The position numbers and the translations under genes were made by a program. This document shows, piece by piece, positions 44,238 through 54,077 of a stretch of 64,000 nt of DNA; positions within the stretch are counted from its first letter, which is position 1; the number at the start of each line of letters is the position of its first letter. The notes beneath the pieces were generated by a model. That model worked only from the letters and a program-made list of their open reading frames with translations. It searched no databases and was not told where the DNA came from. The stretch spans positions 98,486 to 162,485 of the forward strand of contig NZ_FXTP01000014.1 of the NCBI RefSeq assembly GCF_900182705.1. The letters run 5' to 3'. The stretch comes from Gracilimonas mengyeensis. Its GTDB lineage: Bacteria; Bacteroidota; Rhodothermia; Balneolales; Balneolaceae.

Positions 44238-46211
44238 TTATTTACCGGTTCCGTAACTCAGTGGAACATCAGCATTCTTAGGAGAAACGCGGACGTATCC
44301 CTGCATCTCCTGGTGAAGAGCCGAACAGAAATCGGTGCAGTAGAATGGGAATACCCCTGCTTCTTTAGGCTCCCAGGTCAGGGTTAGCGTTTCGCCCGGC
44401 ATAATGAGCAACTCAGCGTTGTTGGCGCCTTTCATCGCAAAGCCGTGCGGTACATCCCAATCCTGCTCCAGGTTGGTGACATGGAAGTACACTTTATCTC
44501 CCACTTTTATGCCCTCAATGTTATCAGGGCTAAAGTGGCTTCGGATGGTTGTCATATATACATGTACTTCATTGCCATCGCGCTCAACGCGGGTTTGTGC
44601 CTCGCTGGTGGCGCGCTGCGGATGGGTGTTTTCTTCCAGCTTATAAAAACGTTTTTGACGTTTCATAACTTTTTCTGCAAGAATACCCTGTGCATAATGT
44701 GGTTCCCCTTCGGTTGGGAAATCAAGCAAGAGCTGCATTTTGTCCCCGGAGATATCAATTAGTTGAGCTGAATGGAACATTTCAGGTCCGGTAGGCAAGT
44801 AGCGGTCTTTGGTGATTTTGTTTAGTGCCACCAGATATTTGCCATCCGGTTTCTGGCTGTCGCCGCCTGGAATCATCAGGTGACCGGGAGAATAGTAAGT
44901 GTCAATACGGTCAACCACTTGCGTATTTTCCACATCCCACTTTACAATTTCTGATGAGATAAAGGCGGTGGTGTAGGCAAAGCCTTTGTCATCAAACTCG
45001 GTATGAAGAGGACCCAAGCCGGGATTTTCTACCTCACCATGTAAGATGGAATCGTATTTTAATACAGGAATCCCCATCACTTCGCCTTCATAATCTTCGC
45101 TTTCAATAGCTGAGCTCATTTTTGCAAAGGAGTGAACCGGAATTACAGTAGAAAGTTTTCCGCCGGCTATTATATATTTACCGGAAGGATCGATATCAAC
45201 CCCGTGAGGTGACTTAGGGGTTGGCAGAAAGTAAACGATCCCCTCCAATTCACGAGGATCCAATACCCTTACTTCCTCAATGGTTTCTGATTTAGCTATT
45301 CCGCCCTCTTCATGATCGATGTAATTGCGAACATGTTTTCCAGGCATCATCTTGCCTTTGCCTTCTTTCACATACTCAGCTGCTTTTTTCCAGTTGACGG
45401 CAGCGATAAAGTCCTTGTCATTTTTAGAGGCATTAATTTCCAACAAAGTATGCGCTTGCTCACTGTTGTAGCTTGTGAAGAAGGCCCATCCATCTGAAGG
45501 TCCCTTACCGGCATGGGACAAGTCGTAATCAAAGCCCGGCATCAGGATTTGGAAATCAATGTTCATCTTGCCCTCATCAGATACCTTGATAAAAGAAATG
45601 GTACCTTTAAAGGTATCCTCGTAGGAATCTATAGCTACATCCATATTGCTCATATCCTCGTCTATGGGGATACTAAAGCGGGTAGCCGCAGATACATACT
45701 CTGTATTTGGTGTTACAAAAGAGGAAGCATGATTCCCGGCAGAATTTGGAATCTCAATGATTTCCTGAGTCTTAAATTCATCCAGGCCAATACGAGCTAT
45801 ACGCGGCGTATTATTTTCGTTGATGAATATCCAACGCCCGTCTGTTTCGCCATTGGTTTGTGAAAGTTCCGGATGGTGAGCATCGCCCCAGGGTACAAAT
45901 CCATGAGAAGTGTTCAACATCGCTTTGGTTTCCTCGCTATATCCATACCCGTTAACTGCTGCTTGCGAAAATACCGGAATGGTAAAAATGTGTCGCCCCG
46001 AAGGCAGTCCGTACACACCCAGCTGCCCGTTATAACCGCCAGACATGAATCCATAAAATTCATCCAGCTCGCCGGGAGCTACATATACTTTTTGTGCGGC
46101 ATCGGAACTGGAACTTAAATTACCGTTTCCATTGCACCCGAAAAGCATCAAGCTAAATAGCGCTATGGCCGGCATTATCCATAACCGATGACTAAATTTT
46201 TGTTTTGTCAT
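44238..46211 (-). CDS. nosZ: Nitrous-oxide reductase, clade II (Sec-type)
   Basis: A 657-residue terminal reductase converting N2O to N2. The N-terminus is a Sec/lipoprotein-type signal (lipobox LFGC), not a twin-arginine signal, marking clade II (atypical) NosZ. The seven-bladed propeller supplies CuZ histidines, seen in DAHHPELSQ, HGVDIDP, LHTEFDDKG and SPGHLMIPGG. The C-terminal cupredoxin CuA site is intact: C625, C629, H633, M636 in YCTDFCSALHQEM, with an additional His in VPHGFAMKG. The gene follows a cytochrome c gene by 45 bases and precedes the membrane protein and nosLDFY. No denitrification genes nirS/K or norB are in the window. Confidence 0.96.
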   Translation of the reverse strand: MTKQKFSHRLWIMPAIALFSLMLFGCNGNGNLSSSSDAAQKVYVAPGELDEFYGFMSGGYNGQLGVYGLPSGRHIFTIPVFSQAAVNGYGYSEETKAMLNTSHGFVPWGDAHHPELSQTNGETDGRWIFINENNTPRIARIGLDEFKTQEIIEIPNSAGNHASSFVTPNTEYVSAATRFSIPIDEDMSNMDVAIDSYEDTFKGTISFIKVSDEGKMNIDFQILMPGFDYDLSHAGKGPSDGWAFFTSYNSEQAHTLLEINASKNDKDFIAAVNWKKAAEYVKEGKGKMMPGKHVRNYIDHEEGGIAKSETIEEVRVLDPRELEGIVYFLPTPKSPHGVDIDPSGKYIIAGGKLSTVIPVHSFAKMSSAIESEDYEGEVMGIPVLKYDSILHGEVENPGLGPLHTEFDDKGFAYTTAFISSEIVKWDVENTQVVDRIDTYYSPGHLMIPGGDSQKPDGKYLVALNKITKDRYLPTGPEMFHSAQLIDISGDKMQLLLDFPTEGEPHYAQGILAEKVMKRQKRFYKLEENTHPQRATSEAQTRVERDGNEVHVYMTTIRSHFSPDNIEGIKVGDKVYFHVTNLEQDWDVPHGFAMKGANNAELLIMPGETLTLTWEPKEAGVFPFYCTDFCSALHQEMQGYVRVSPKNADVPLSYGTGK

Positions 46212-46256
46212 AGTAGTCCTGTTTTTGGTTGGTAGGTTGTTGAAATTGACTGCGTC

Positions 46257-46727
46257 TTATTCCAAATCAGAAGCAAAATATTCCACAATGGCCCGTGCCT
46301 CTTCTTTTGACAGTCCCTGATTGGGCATGGGGCTCAAATACTCCTGCATAAGCTTCTTGGCTTCCGGATGCTCCTTTACCATCCCATCCGGGTTTAAAAT
46401 CATATTCATCACGTAGGTAGGAGAACGTCTGTCTAATACATCGCCTAAGGCCGGCCCTATATACCGCTCATTCAATTTGTGACATGCCGAACATTTTAGC
46501 TCAAAGGTTTCCTTTCCTTTCTGCGCCATCTCCATGTCTACCCCATTCAAACTTACCTTTTCGGTAACAGGACCAATGCCATGCTTTTGCTCAAAACTGG
46601 TTAGGCCATTTTCTTTTTGTTGATCTGCTTGCTGGTTTTGGGATGAGCCTGAACCATCTCCCCCACATCCACTCATAAATAATGCGACTAATAGTGCCAC
46701 TGCAGTGATGACTGTTGAACCCTTCAT
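46257..46727 (-). CDS. Monohaem cytochrome c lipoprotein, likely electron donor to NosZ
   Basis: A 156-residue lipoprotein with lipobox MSGC, a low-complexity Gln/Ser/Gly linker and one haem site CSACH near residue 80, with axial Met in the LSPMPNQGLS motif near the C-terminus. The fold is class I cytochrome c. It is the first gene of the nos cluster, directly before nosZ, and so probably passes electrons from the quinol side to CuA. The upstream region has a palindrome described separately. Confidence 0.88.
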   Translation of the reverse strand: MKGSTVITAVALLVALFMSGCGGDGSGSSQNQQADQQKENGLTSFEQKHGIGPVTEKVSLNGVDMEMAQKGKETFELKCSACHKLNERYIGPALGDVLDRRSPTYVMNMILNPDGMVKEHPEAKKLMQEYLSPMPNQGLSKEEARAIVEYFASDLE

Positions 46728-46754
46728 AACTGTTTATTTCTTTAATTTATATTT

Positions 46755-46777
46755 AAGATAAAAATGTCTTTTATCTT
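46755..46777. promoter_or_regulatory. Perfect 9-base inverted repeat upstream of the nos operon
   Basis: AAGATAAAA-N5-TTTTATCTT, 28 bases upstream of the first start codon. The geometry (AAGAT...ATCTT, 23 bases overall) resembles NsrR-type (Rrf2 family) sites responding to nitric oxide in other bacteria. There is no T-run on the operon strand, so an operator is more likely than a terminator. The rest of 46728-46985 is AT-rich and otherwise unremarkable. Confidence 0.5.
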
Positions 46778-46985
46778 TTTATTAAAGGTCTCGGTCATTT
46801 ATGAATTTCATGTGAAGTTTTACCGGAAACTGCTCCCGGGCAAGTATTTAGAGGAGGATCAAATAGAAATTAGGACTAATTTTGGAGATTTTTTTATTAT
46901 CATACACTTGTTACTATGCTGAATTAGCGTCAACTAATACACCGTGATGATAATATCTATCGAACCCGTCTGGTTGGTTTAAATT

Positions 46986-48593
46986 TTATCGCTGGTAACC
47001 GGGTTCTGCCACCTTGTAGCTAAATGATTCATTAAACGTTCTTCCAAACATATCCGTCACCTTTATTTCGATAACCTGCTCGCCCAAAGGCAGATTATTA
47101 GGCACTCGCATTTTCCAAAGGTGATCTGATTCTACAGGATTTGAGGGTCTTCTACCATCTTCAGGCAAGCTTTCCAACAGGTCCCATTTCTGGCGGAGTT
47201 TGGCCACATGGGGATCGTGTTCTGCCACCTTTGCCATATCCCGCCATTCTTCATCCTGATCAGCAATCCGGTATTCGACTGAAGTAAACTCATTCCCCAG
47301 AAAATAATTTACGTACAATTCGGCCCCGTGCCAGGTATTTTGAGCCACCACTTTGGGACCCCACATATTCATGACATAATCCGCTGGCTCATTGGCCACT
47401 TTGTAATCTATGGTGAACTCATTTCCATCTATATTCAAAATCGCGTAACCATTGGGAGTGCCGTCGCGCATCAAGGTTTCGGGTACATCGCGGTCGTTTG
47501 GCACACCTGACCACCAGTCTCCATTGGTGGTACCTACGTTATAGTGGATATGAGGACTCAACCGTTGCCAACCTTCTTCCTCATCAAAAAAGTGAAATTT
47601 TTGAATATGAGTGTGGGCAGAAAGAGATAAGGTTTGTGGGTAATCTTTTAGCAAATCAAAGAGACGGTTACGGTCGCTGATGCGGAATGTTTTACCTCCC
47701 TCGGGTAAAAATATGGGAATGTGAAAAGCCAACACAATTAAGTGATCTTTGGGCACGTGTTTTAAGTCATTTTCAATGAACTCCAACTGTGTTTCTGTAA
47801 ACCCACCAATATAGCCTGATTCGCCATCTGTTCTTGGGTAAATCACATCATCCAGGATGATGAAATGTGCCTTGCCTTCATTGAAGGAATAAGTTGCAGG
47901 ACCAAAAGTCACCTCGAAGGTCTCATCGGCATACTGATCCGTTTCCGCATCAAAGTTCATATCGTGATTGCCGTACACATTAAACCAGGGCAAACCTATA
48001 CGCAATATTGATTGATTATAGGGTTGATACAAATCCAGGTCATCCCCCACAATATCCCCGAGGGTAATTCCAAACTCATAACCGCTGGCTCCCACCAACT
48101 CAGAAACAATATCCCGGTCGAAATAGTCTACCTCTTGCTCACTATAAGGCTGGGGATCTCCAAATAATAAAACCTTAAAGGAATCTCCTGACTCATCTTT
48201 TAATAAAGGAAAGTTGATGGCATCCGGTAGCACTCCGGTCGGCTTAACCCCCTCATATTCCAATTCCGGGGAGCCATTCGGTTTATGGATATAGAAAAAC
48301 TGCGGCTGATTCAAGTCGTTTACCGGCAGCGCATATCCCGCAGGTTTGATCACAAAGACCGTAGCGTCATTTTCATTGATGGAAATCGAATACTCTCCCT
48401 TTGAATCGGTAAGTACCACCTCTTTTCCATTGGAAACCGCAACTTCAGAAATACCGATTTCGCCCGCGTCCATCACTCCATTTTGATTGGCATCTTCAAA
48501 CACAGTGCCCTTCGCCTCTATTTGGGCGATAACAGTTTGATGTACGGTTATTGAGAGAGAGAAAGTAACGAGCAGTAAAAGGCGCAATCTCAT
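46986..48593 (-). CDS. Secreted calcineurin-like phosphoesterase with N-terminal SdrD-B-like domain
   Basis: A 535-residue protein with a signal peptide. Residues about 25-100 form an SdrD B-like/carboxypeptidase-regulatory domain (GTVFEDANQNGVMDAGEIGISEVAVSNGKEVVLTDSKGEYSIS). The metallophosphoesterase core carries LLFGDPQPY (D-x-Q instead of DxH), GITLGDIVGDDLDLY, VYGNHDMNF, LAFHIPIF and LSAHTHIQKFHF. The C-terminal ~150 residues match the calcineurin C-terminal domain (WHGAELYVNYFLGNEFTSVEYR...). The GDPQ variant is typical of this subgroup. The substrate is probably an extracellular phosphoester. Confidence 0.9.
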   Translation of the reverse strand: MRLRLLLLVTFSLSITVHQTVIAQIEAKGTVFEDANQNGVMDAGEIGISEVAVSNGKEVVLTDSKGEYSISINENDATVFVIKPAGYALPVNDLNQPQFFYIHKPNGSPELEYEGVKPTGVLPDAINFPLLKDESGDSFKVLLFGDPQPYSEQEVDYFDRDIVSELVGASGYEFGITLGDIVGDDLDLYQPYNQSILRIGLPWFNVYGNHDMNFDAETDQYADETFEVTFGPATYSFNEGKAHFIILDDVIYPRTDGESGYIGGFTETQLEFIENDLKHVPKDHLIVLAFHIPIFLPEGGKTFRISDRNRLFDLLKDYPQTLSLSAHTHIQKFHFFDEEEGWQRLSPHIHYNVGTTNGDWWSGVPNDRDVPETLMRDGTPNGYAILNIDGNEFTIDYKVANEPADYVMNMWGPKVVAQNTWHGAELYVNYFLGNEFTSVEYRIADQDEEWRDMAKVAEHDPHVAKLRQKWDLLESLPEDGRRPSNPVESDHLWKMRVPNNLPLGEQVIEIKVTDMFGRTFNESFSYKVAEPGYQR

Positions 48594-48756
48594 GGTAGCG
48601 GATGATTTAATTCCAATTTGAAAACAAACATAAATAATTGCCCAAGGAATTGCTTACACAGCGGGTTAATGTATTGTTATGAAATCAGAAGAGGTTGAGT
48701 TTATTTCGGTTTAAAGAACCTAAGCCTTGGCTCGAACACCCTCCGTGAAGGAATAT

Positions 48757-48795
48757 CGAACACTGAACAAGGAACATTGAATTTCGAAGTGTTCG
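48757..48795. repeat. Short dispersed word-repeat with terminal inverted arms
   Basis: CGAACACT and AGTGTTCG are exact inverted arms around GAACAAGGAACATTGAATTT. It is related to 18745-18790. The gap 48594-49042 otherwise contains the left palindromic repeat of the DUF559 locus. Confidence 0.55.
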
Positions 48796-48858
48796 GGGTG
48801 GATTTAAATACTTTGCTCCCCATTAGCACATAAAACTGAAGTTAATTTAGGAAAGTAA

Positions 48859-48967
48859 AAGTCTCTCCTCTGCCTCTCCCGTACCGATAGGTCGGGGAGG
48901 AGAGATCAAACAAAACAGCTGTTCTCCCGAGCATTCGAGATGAGAGGTGTTTGGTGCCAAGGGCAAA
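48859..48967. repeat. Left palindromic repeat flanking the DUF559 gene
   Basis: Begins AAGTCTCTCC, with a CTCTCCCGTACCGATAGGTC hairpin region, GGGGAGGAGAGATCAA, then GATGAGAGGTGTTTGGTGCC and AAGGGCAAA. The same ordered words occur at 49583-49660 on the other side of the gene, in the same orientation. Confidence 0.75.
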
Positions 48968-49042
48968 AAAAGTTCAACCACACCAAAGTTTTCTGTAAGG
49001 AATCCCGCTCCCACCGCTCTTACTTCAGAAAGGAGTTTCTCT

Positions 49043-49435
49043 ATGAACCGAAATACCATCATTCCATACAAAACCAGAATGCGGGAAGTAGCTCGTCAGC
49101 TCAGGAAAGAAATGCCCCTTTCGGAAGTCCTGCTCTGGCAGCAACTCAGAAACCGGAAACTTGGCGTACAATTTCACCGACAGGTGCCGATGGAAGTTTT
49201 CGTGGTTGATTTCTATTGCCATGAGCTAATGCTGGCTATTGAAGTAGACGGATGCTCTCATGAGAATCCCCAACAGGCTGCGTCCGATGACGAGCGGCAG
49301 AGACGCCTGAAAGCCTATGGAGTAGAATTTATCAGAATTGATGATGTGGATGTTAAGCAGAATCTGGATGGGGTGGTTCGCTATATTGCTGGCAAGGTGG
49401 ATAAAATGAAAGCGAAGCAAGAGTGTGCTGGGTAA
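49043..49435 (+). CDS. DUF559 domain protein (Vsr/PD-(D/E)XK endonuclease-like)
   Basis: A 130-residue protein of the DUF559 family, with the restriction-endonuclease-like fold of Vsr. The N-terminal region is ARQLRKEMPLSEVLLWQQLRNRKLGVQFHRQVPM. The core is VVDFYCHELMLAIEVDGCSH (D...ExD-type acidic residues), then DDERQRRLKAYGVEFIRI. AAGGAG about eight bases upstream supports ATG 49043 over the longer frame from 48947, which runs through the repeat. It stands alone between two directly repeated palindromic blocks. No methyltransferase or mismatch-repair partner is adjacent. Nuclease activity is inferred. Confidence 0.9.
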   Translation: MNRNTIIPYKTRMREVARQLRKEMPLSEVLLWQQLRNRKLGVQFHRQVPMEVFVVDFYCHELMLAIEVDGCSHENPQQAASDDERQRRLKAYGVEFIRIDDVDVKQNLDGVVRYIAGKVDKMKAKQECAG

Positions 49436-49582
49436 CTAAGACAATTTGCGCTTTGGCCACAAACACCCTCCGTCTTGCTCCGCTACCGCTACGCAATCCA
49501 CCTCCCTCAAGGGAGGACTTACCGATATTGAATTCAACTTCCCAAATCTAATCCACCACCAAAACCTTTATCCGCCACAAAT

Positions 49583-49660
49583 AAGTCTCTCCTTGAGGAG
49601 AGATCAACCAATGCGGTTGCTCCCACATTGGTTGTGAGAGGTGTTGATGCCAGAGGCAAA
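49583..49660. repeat. Right palindromic repeat flanking the DUF559 gene
   Basis: AAG then the perfect palindrome TCTCTCC-TTGA-GGAGAGA, TCAACC, and AACCAATG/CATTGGTT arms around CGGTTGCTCCCA, ending TGAGAGGTGTTGATGCCAGA then GGCAAA. It matches 48859-48967 with a shorter middle. Upstream of it, CCTCCCTCAAGGGAGG (about 49501-49516) is another perfect palindrome. The rest of the gap 49436-49840 shows no gene. Confidence 0.75.
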
Positions 49661-49727
49661 TAGCAGCACTTCAAGCTCATATTATTTATTGGACCAGCAG
49701 CTGGTAACAATAATAGATCAGTATAAT

Positions 49728-49768
49728 CAAAAAACCCCAACCAGCTCTTCACCAATCGGGGTTTTTCT
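49728..49768 (-). terminator. Rho-independent terminator of nrdJ
   Basis: AAAAACCCC / GGGGTTTTT arms with a 19-base loop; on the minus strand a T-run follows the stem. It is about 75 bases beyond the nrdJ stop codon. Confidence 0.8.
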
Positions 49769-49840
49769 GAATTTTAGTATTGCTTTTATTGATTAACAAT
49801 GGCCTAACCCACCATTAACCAATCAACAAATAACCATTAG

Positions 49841-52800
49841 CTACGAGCACCCCGTAGTAGAACCACAGGTGATGCACTTCATGCAGGTGCCGTTGCGGAC
49901 CATCGTCATGCTGCCGCATTCGGGGCAGGCTTCGCCGGTGTAGCCCATTTGTTTGGCTTTGTCATAGTCACTTTCGTAGCTGTCAGACTTCACCACTTTT
50001 TCCTGGGCGGCTTTACCTTCAGCGGCAGTTTGTGAGGGATCAGACATCGCAGGTGCGGGCTCCGGCTTTGTATCTTGCTGGGGAGCGCGTGCTGTGGTGC
50101 TTCGGGCATCCGTTTCAAACTCAGCGCTGTCCACATCGGGATTAGCTTCTGCCGTAGGACGTAAGTTACGCGTCTCAATCTGATCAGCCGGCACGTGTGC
50201 CAGGTCTTCTCTGCCGAGGTAGGTAACCGCCAGCTCGCGGAAGATGTAATCAATAACGGAAGTACTCATCTTCACGTGTGGGTTGCCGTTTACCATGCCA
50301 CTGGGCTCAAACTTGGTGAATACAAAGGCATCCACAAATTCTTCCAGCGGAACTCCGTGTTGCAGTCCAAGCGAGATGGAAATGGCAAAGCAGTTCAGCA
50401 GGCTTCGGAAAGCGGCGCCTTCGCGGTGCATATCAATAAAGATTTCACCAAGTTGACCATTTTCATATTCGCCGGTGCGCAGGTATACGCTTTGTCCGCC
50501 AATCTTCACTTTTTGGGTGTATCCTTCGCGGCGGAAAGGCAGTCGCTGGCGACGTGCCACATATTTATGGATGATACGCTCGGCCACTTCCAGCACTTTA
50601 TCCTGTGCCTGTGAAGTTGCAGCGTCTACTGTTTCTTCAGACTCTTCTTCGTCAATTTCTTCAAGTACATCCGCCATACTGTTCAGCGGCTGACTCAACT
50701 TGGAGCCGTCGCGGTACAGCGCATTGGCTTTCAGCATCATCTCCCAAGAATCCATGTAGGCATCTTTCATGTCCTCGATGGTAGCTTCGTTGGGCAGGTT
50801 GATGGTTTTGGAAATAGCGCCGGACAGGAATGGTTGGGCGGCAGCCATCATGCGAATGTGACCTTTGGCTGAAATAAATCGCGTTCCGATACGGCCACAA
50901 CGATTGGCGCAGTCAAATACAGGGTAATCTTCTTCTTTCAGATGCGGTGCACCTTCCACCGTCATCGTTCCACACACATAATCGTTGGCTTCCTGAACCT
51001 GCTCGCTGCTGAATCCGAGATGCTTCAGCATATCAAAATTAGGATTGCTGAGCTGCTCTTCAGAAATATCCAGCACATCGGTACAGAAGTCTTCGCCTAA
51101 TGTCCACTGGTTGAAGGCAAACTTGATGTCGAAGCTTCCGGGCAGTGCCTGGTTTATCGCTTCAATTTTATCTTTGGTGAAGCCCTGCTCCATCAAGGTT
51201 TCCGGGTTGATATGAGGACAGCCTTCCAGCGATCCGGTTCCTTTCGCGTAGTCAATGATGTCCTGAGATTCCTTCTTAGAATAACCCAGGTTCTTCAATG
51301 CTTTAGGCACGGCTTGGTTGATAATCTTGAAATATCCGCCACCCGCCAGTTTCTTGAATTTCACCAGTGCAAAGTCAGGCTCGATACCCGTAGTATCACA
51401 ATCCATAACTAACCCGATGGTTCCGGTCGGCGCCAGTACGGTTACCTGTGCGTTGCGGTAACCGTGCTTCTCACCCAGCTTCAGTGCTTTGTCGGATGCT
51501 TTCTTGGCCGCTTTAACCAGGTAATCGGGGCAGATGGAAGCATCAATACCCATGGGCTTCACAGTGAGACCTTCGTATTCCTCAGGATCTGCATTATAAG
51601 CAGCCCGGCGGTGATTACGGATCACACGAAGCATATGCTCTTTGTTGCGCTCATATCCTTCAAAAGGATCCAGCTCTTTCGCCATTTCGGCTGAAGTTGC
51701 GTAAGACGTCATGTGCATGGTAGCTGTAAGAGCCCCGGCCACAGACGCGCCTTCTTCACTATCATAAGGCAGACCTTGTACCATCAGGGCGGCACCGATA
51801 TTGGCATAGCCTAATCCCAAGGTGCGGAATTTATAAGACAAGTCGGCAATTTCTTTGGATGGGAATTGAGCCATCAGTACAGAAATCTCAAGCACTACCG
51901 TCCAGATTCGGGAGGCGTATTCCAGCGATTCAATATCAAATTCTTTGTACTCACCATCGCCTTTGAAATATTTCATCAGGTTCAGGGAAGCCAGGTTACA
52001 AGCCGTGTTGTCGAGGAACATGTACTCGGAGCACGGGTTACTGGCGTTGATTGGCCCATCTTCGGGGCAAGTATGCCACTCATTGATGGTATCATGATAC
52101 TGGGTACCGGGATCGGCACAAGACCAAGCAGCATACGCAATATCATCCCAGAGTTCGCGGGCTTTCAAAGTCTTCATCGGCTTGGGGTCGCGACCTTCTT
52201 CTGCAGCATCGCGTTTCTCAACACGACCGTAGAGGTGCCATTCGCTATCTTCTTTTACCGCTTTCATGAACGAATTGGGCACACGAACGGAATTGTTAGA
52301 GTTTTGCCCGCTTATCGTTGAATAAGCTTCGGAGTTCCAGTCGGTATCGTACGTATCAAATTCCAGGTCGGTGAAGCCCTGAGCTGCCAGCTGAATCACG
52401 CGTTCGATATAATTCAGGGGAACCTGGTTTCGTTTCGCTTTGCGGATTTCATCCGCCAGTTTTTTGTTTTTGAGAGGATCACGGCTCATAGCACCGTTGA
52501 AAGTTCGTCCCTCAATCTCTACCGGTGTGTGGCAAAGTTTGATAATATTCTTCAGATGTTTCTGTACGGTTTTTGAACCGGCTACAAGTGCGGCCACTTT
52601 CTGCTCTTCCCGCACTTTCCAATTGATATATTCTTCGATATCGGGATGATCCAGATCCAACGTCACCATTTTAGCAGCGCGACGTGTGGTACCACCTGAT
52701 TTGATGGCACCCGCGGCACGGTCACCAATCTTCAGGAAACTCATTAGTCCGGAGCTTCTTCCTCCTCCACTCAGAGGCTCATCGGCACCACGGATTTTAG

Positions 52801-53554
52801 AGAAGTTACTTCCGGTACCTGATCCATATTTAAAGAGACGTGCTTCACGCGTCCAAAGGTCCATGATACCGCCTTCGTTCACCAAGTCATCATCCACGCT
52901 TTGGATGAAACAGGCATGCGGCTGGGGATGGGTATAGGCATCTTCGGATTTCTTCAATTTGCCGCTTTTGCCATCTACATAATAGTGGCCTTGGGCCGGA
53001 CCATTAATTCCATACGCCCAATGCAAACCGGTATTAAACCACTGTGGACTGTTAGGAGCAGCCATTTGAGTGGCCAGCATGTACGCCAGCTCACTATAAA
53101 AAATCTTAGCATCGTCCTCGCTGTCAAAATAATCGTGTTTCCAACCCCAATATGTCCAACATCCGGCCAAACGGTGAAATACTTGCTTGCTATCAATTTC
53201 ATGCGTGTAGCGTTCTTCTTCCGGGATGTCTTTCATCGCTTTTTCATCCGGTTCAGATCGTTGCAACCATTTAGGCACACCCTTTTCCTTCACCTTTTTG
53301 ACCTTTACAGGTACTCCGGCTTTCCGGAAATACTTTTGGGCAATTACATCAGTAGAAACCTGACTCCAGTCTTCGGGTACCACAACCCCCTCCATATGGA
53401 AAACCTGAGATCCATCAGGGTTTTTTATTTCTGAGGTTCGGGTAGCAAATTCAATGTCGTCAAATGGAGTCTTCCAGTCAGACTGAGTGTAGAAGCGAGT
53501 AAATTTCATGGGCGTACTAACTTTACGTTGGTGTTGTAATTTTCGTTGGCTCAT
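49841..53554 (-). CDS. nrdJ: Vitamin B12-dependent (class II) ribonucleoside-diphosphate reductase
   Basis: A 1237-residue adenosylcobalamin-dependent reductase making deoxyribonucleotides without oxygen or a separate radical subunit. Active-site elements: [11 protein letters not shown] (first redox Cys), [21 protein letters not shown] (NxCxE with the thiyl Cys), [32 protein letters not shown], and the C-terminal TSCPD-like zinc ribbon with paired Cys ([24 protein letters not shown]). Its length matches the large NrdJ form of Bacteroidota and Balneolota. The start could also be Met16 (53509, [11 protein letters not shown]). It lies downstream of a cobalamin uptake locus. The 580-base upstream region has perfect DnaA boxes. 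Confidence 0.95.
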   Translation of the reverse strand: MSQRKLQHQRKVSTPMKFTRFYTQSDWKTPFDDIEFATRTSEIKNPDGSQVFHMEGVVVPEDWSQVSTDVIAQKYFRKAGVPVKVKKVKEKGVPKWLQRSEPDEKAMKDIPEEERYTHEIDSKQVFHRLAGCWTYWGWKHDYFDSEDDAKIFYSELAYMLATQMAAPNSPQWFNTGLHWAYGINGPAQGHYYVDGKSGKLKKSEDAYTHPQPHACFIQSVDDDLVNEGGIMDLWTREARLFKYGSGTGSNFSKIRGADEPLSGGGRSSGLMSFLKIGDRAAGAIKSGGTTRRAAKMVTLDLDHPDIEEYINWKVREEQKVAALVAGSKTVQKHLKNIIKLCHTPVEIEGRTFNGAMSRDPLKNKKLADEIRKAKRNQVPLNYIERVIQLAAQGFTDLEFDTYDTDWNSEAYSTISGQNSNNSVRVPNSFMKAVKEDSEWHLYGRVEKRDAAEEGRDPKPMKTLKARELWDDIAYAAWSCADPGTQYHDTINEWHTCPEDGPINASNPCSEYMFLDNTACNLASLNLMKYFKGDGEYKEFDIESLEYASRIWTVVLEISVLMAQFPSKEIADLSYKFRTLGLGYANIGAALMVQGLPYDSEEGASVAGALTATMHMTSYATSAEMAKELDPFEGYERNKEHMLRVIRNHRRAAYNADPEEYEGLTVKPMGIDASICPDYLVKAAKKASDKALKLGEKHGYRNAQVTVLAPTGTIGLVMDCDTTGIEPDFALVKFKKLAGGGYFKIINQAVPKALKNLGYSKKESQDIIDYAKGTGSLEGCPHINPETLMEQGFTKDKIEAINQALPGSFDIKFAFNQWTLGEDFCTDVLDISEEQLSNPNFDMLKHLGFSSEQVQEANDYVCGTMTVEGAPHLKEEDYPVFDCANRCGRIGTRFISAKGHIRMMAAAQPFLSGAISKTINLPNEATIEDMKDAYMDSWEMMLKANALYRDGSKLSQPLNSMADVLEEIDEEESEETVDAATSQAQDKVLEVAERIIHKYVARRQRLPFRREGYTQKVKIGGQSVYLRTGEYENGQLGEIFIDMHREGAAFRSLLNCFAISISLGLQHGVPLEEFVDAFVFTKFEPSGMVNGNPHVKMSTSVIDYIFRELAVTYLGREDLAHVPADQIETRNLRPTAEANPDVDSAEFETDARSTTARAPQQDTKPEPAPAMSDPSQTAAEGKAAQEKVVKSDSYESDYDKAKQMGYTGEACPECGSMTMVRNGTCMKCITCGSTTGCS

Positions 53555-53662
53555 CTATTTGCAGATGATAATCTCTTATCCCCTTCCGGCGTGTTATTTC
53601 CTAAAGAAGTACGAATTAATATAGACGAGAAGCGCTGTTTCAGCAAGAAAAAAAATCAATAC

Positions 53663-54054
53663 TTTTCCACAAAATTCAGGACTTATCCACATCGGTTGTG
53701 AGAAAATCTTAATCAATCATTGATAAGAGTTTAATATTATATAAAATATTATAAATTATAATATATAAAATGTAGACACATAAAATACCTGTTCGTAAAA
53801 TAGCTAATTATTATCTTTAAAAGCAGATATACATACTAAAAAGAACTTTTACTGCTTCGGAAAGTTATCCACATTTAAATCCAACCCCGCCTTCTTCAAA
53901 CACTGAAGTGTATAAAATATTTAAACTTTATTATATAATTTAACAACTATGATTTTTTGAAAATAAAATTCATCATCAATAGCTATAAATCTGCTGTAAA
54001 ATAGTGTGTTAGGCATAGGTAAGGATCAATGTTAAGAACAGCCTGTGTGGATAC
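53663..54054. promoter_or_regulatory. DnaA-box cluster with AT-rich segment upstream of nrdJ
   Basis: Two perfect DnaA boxes, TTATCCACA at 53683-53691 and 53865-53873; one-mismatch boxes TTTTCCACA at 53663-53671 and TGTGGATAC at 54046-54054 (opposite strand). Between them, about 53725-53780 is almost purely A/T. This fits either DnaA control of ribonucleotide reductase, known for E. coli nrdAB, or a replication origin. The gap 53555-54135 holds no gene. Confidence 0.6.
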
Positions 54055-54077
54055 TTAAATCCGGTAAAAATACCTTC

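Noticed and set aside
48940..49209. 89-codon plus-strand frame overlapping the DUF559 start
   Set aside because: It begins in the left palindromic repeat and runs out of frame through the DUF559 gene; the Shine-Dalgarno fits the DUF559 ATG at 49043.
52901..53434. 177-codon plus-strand frame antisense to nrdJ
   Set aside because: It is a shadow of the strongly conserved N-terminal part of nrdJ.
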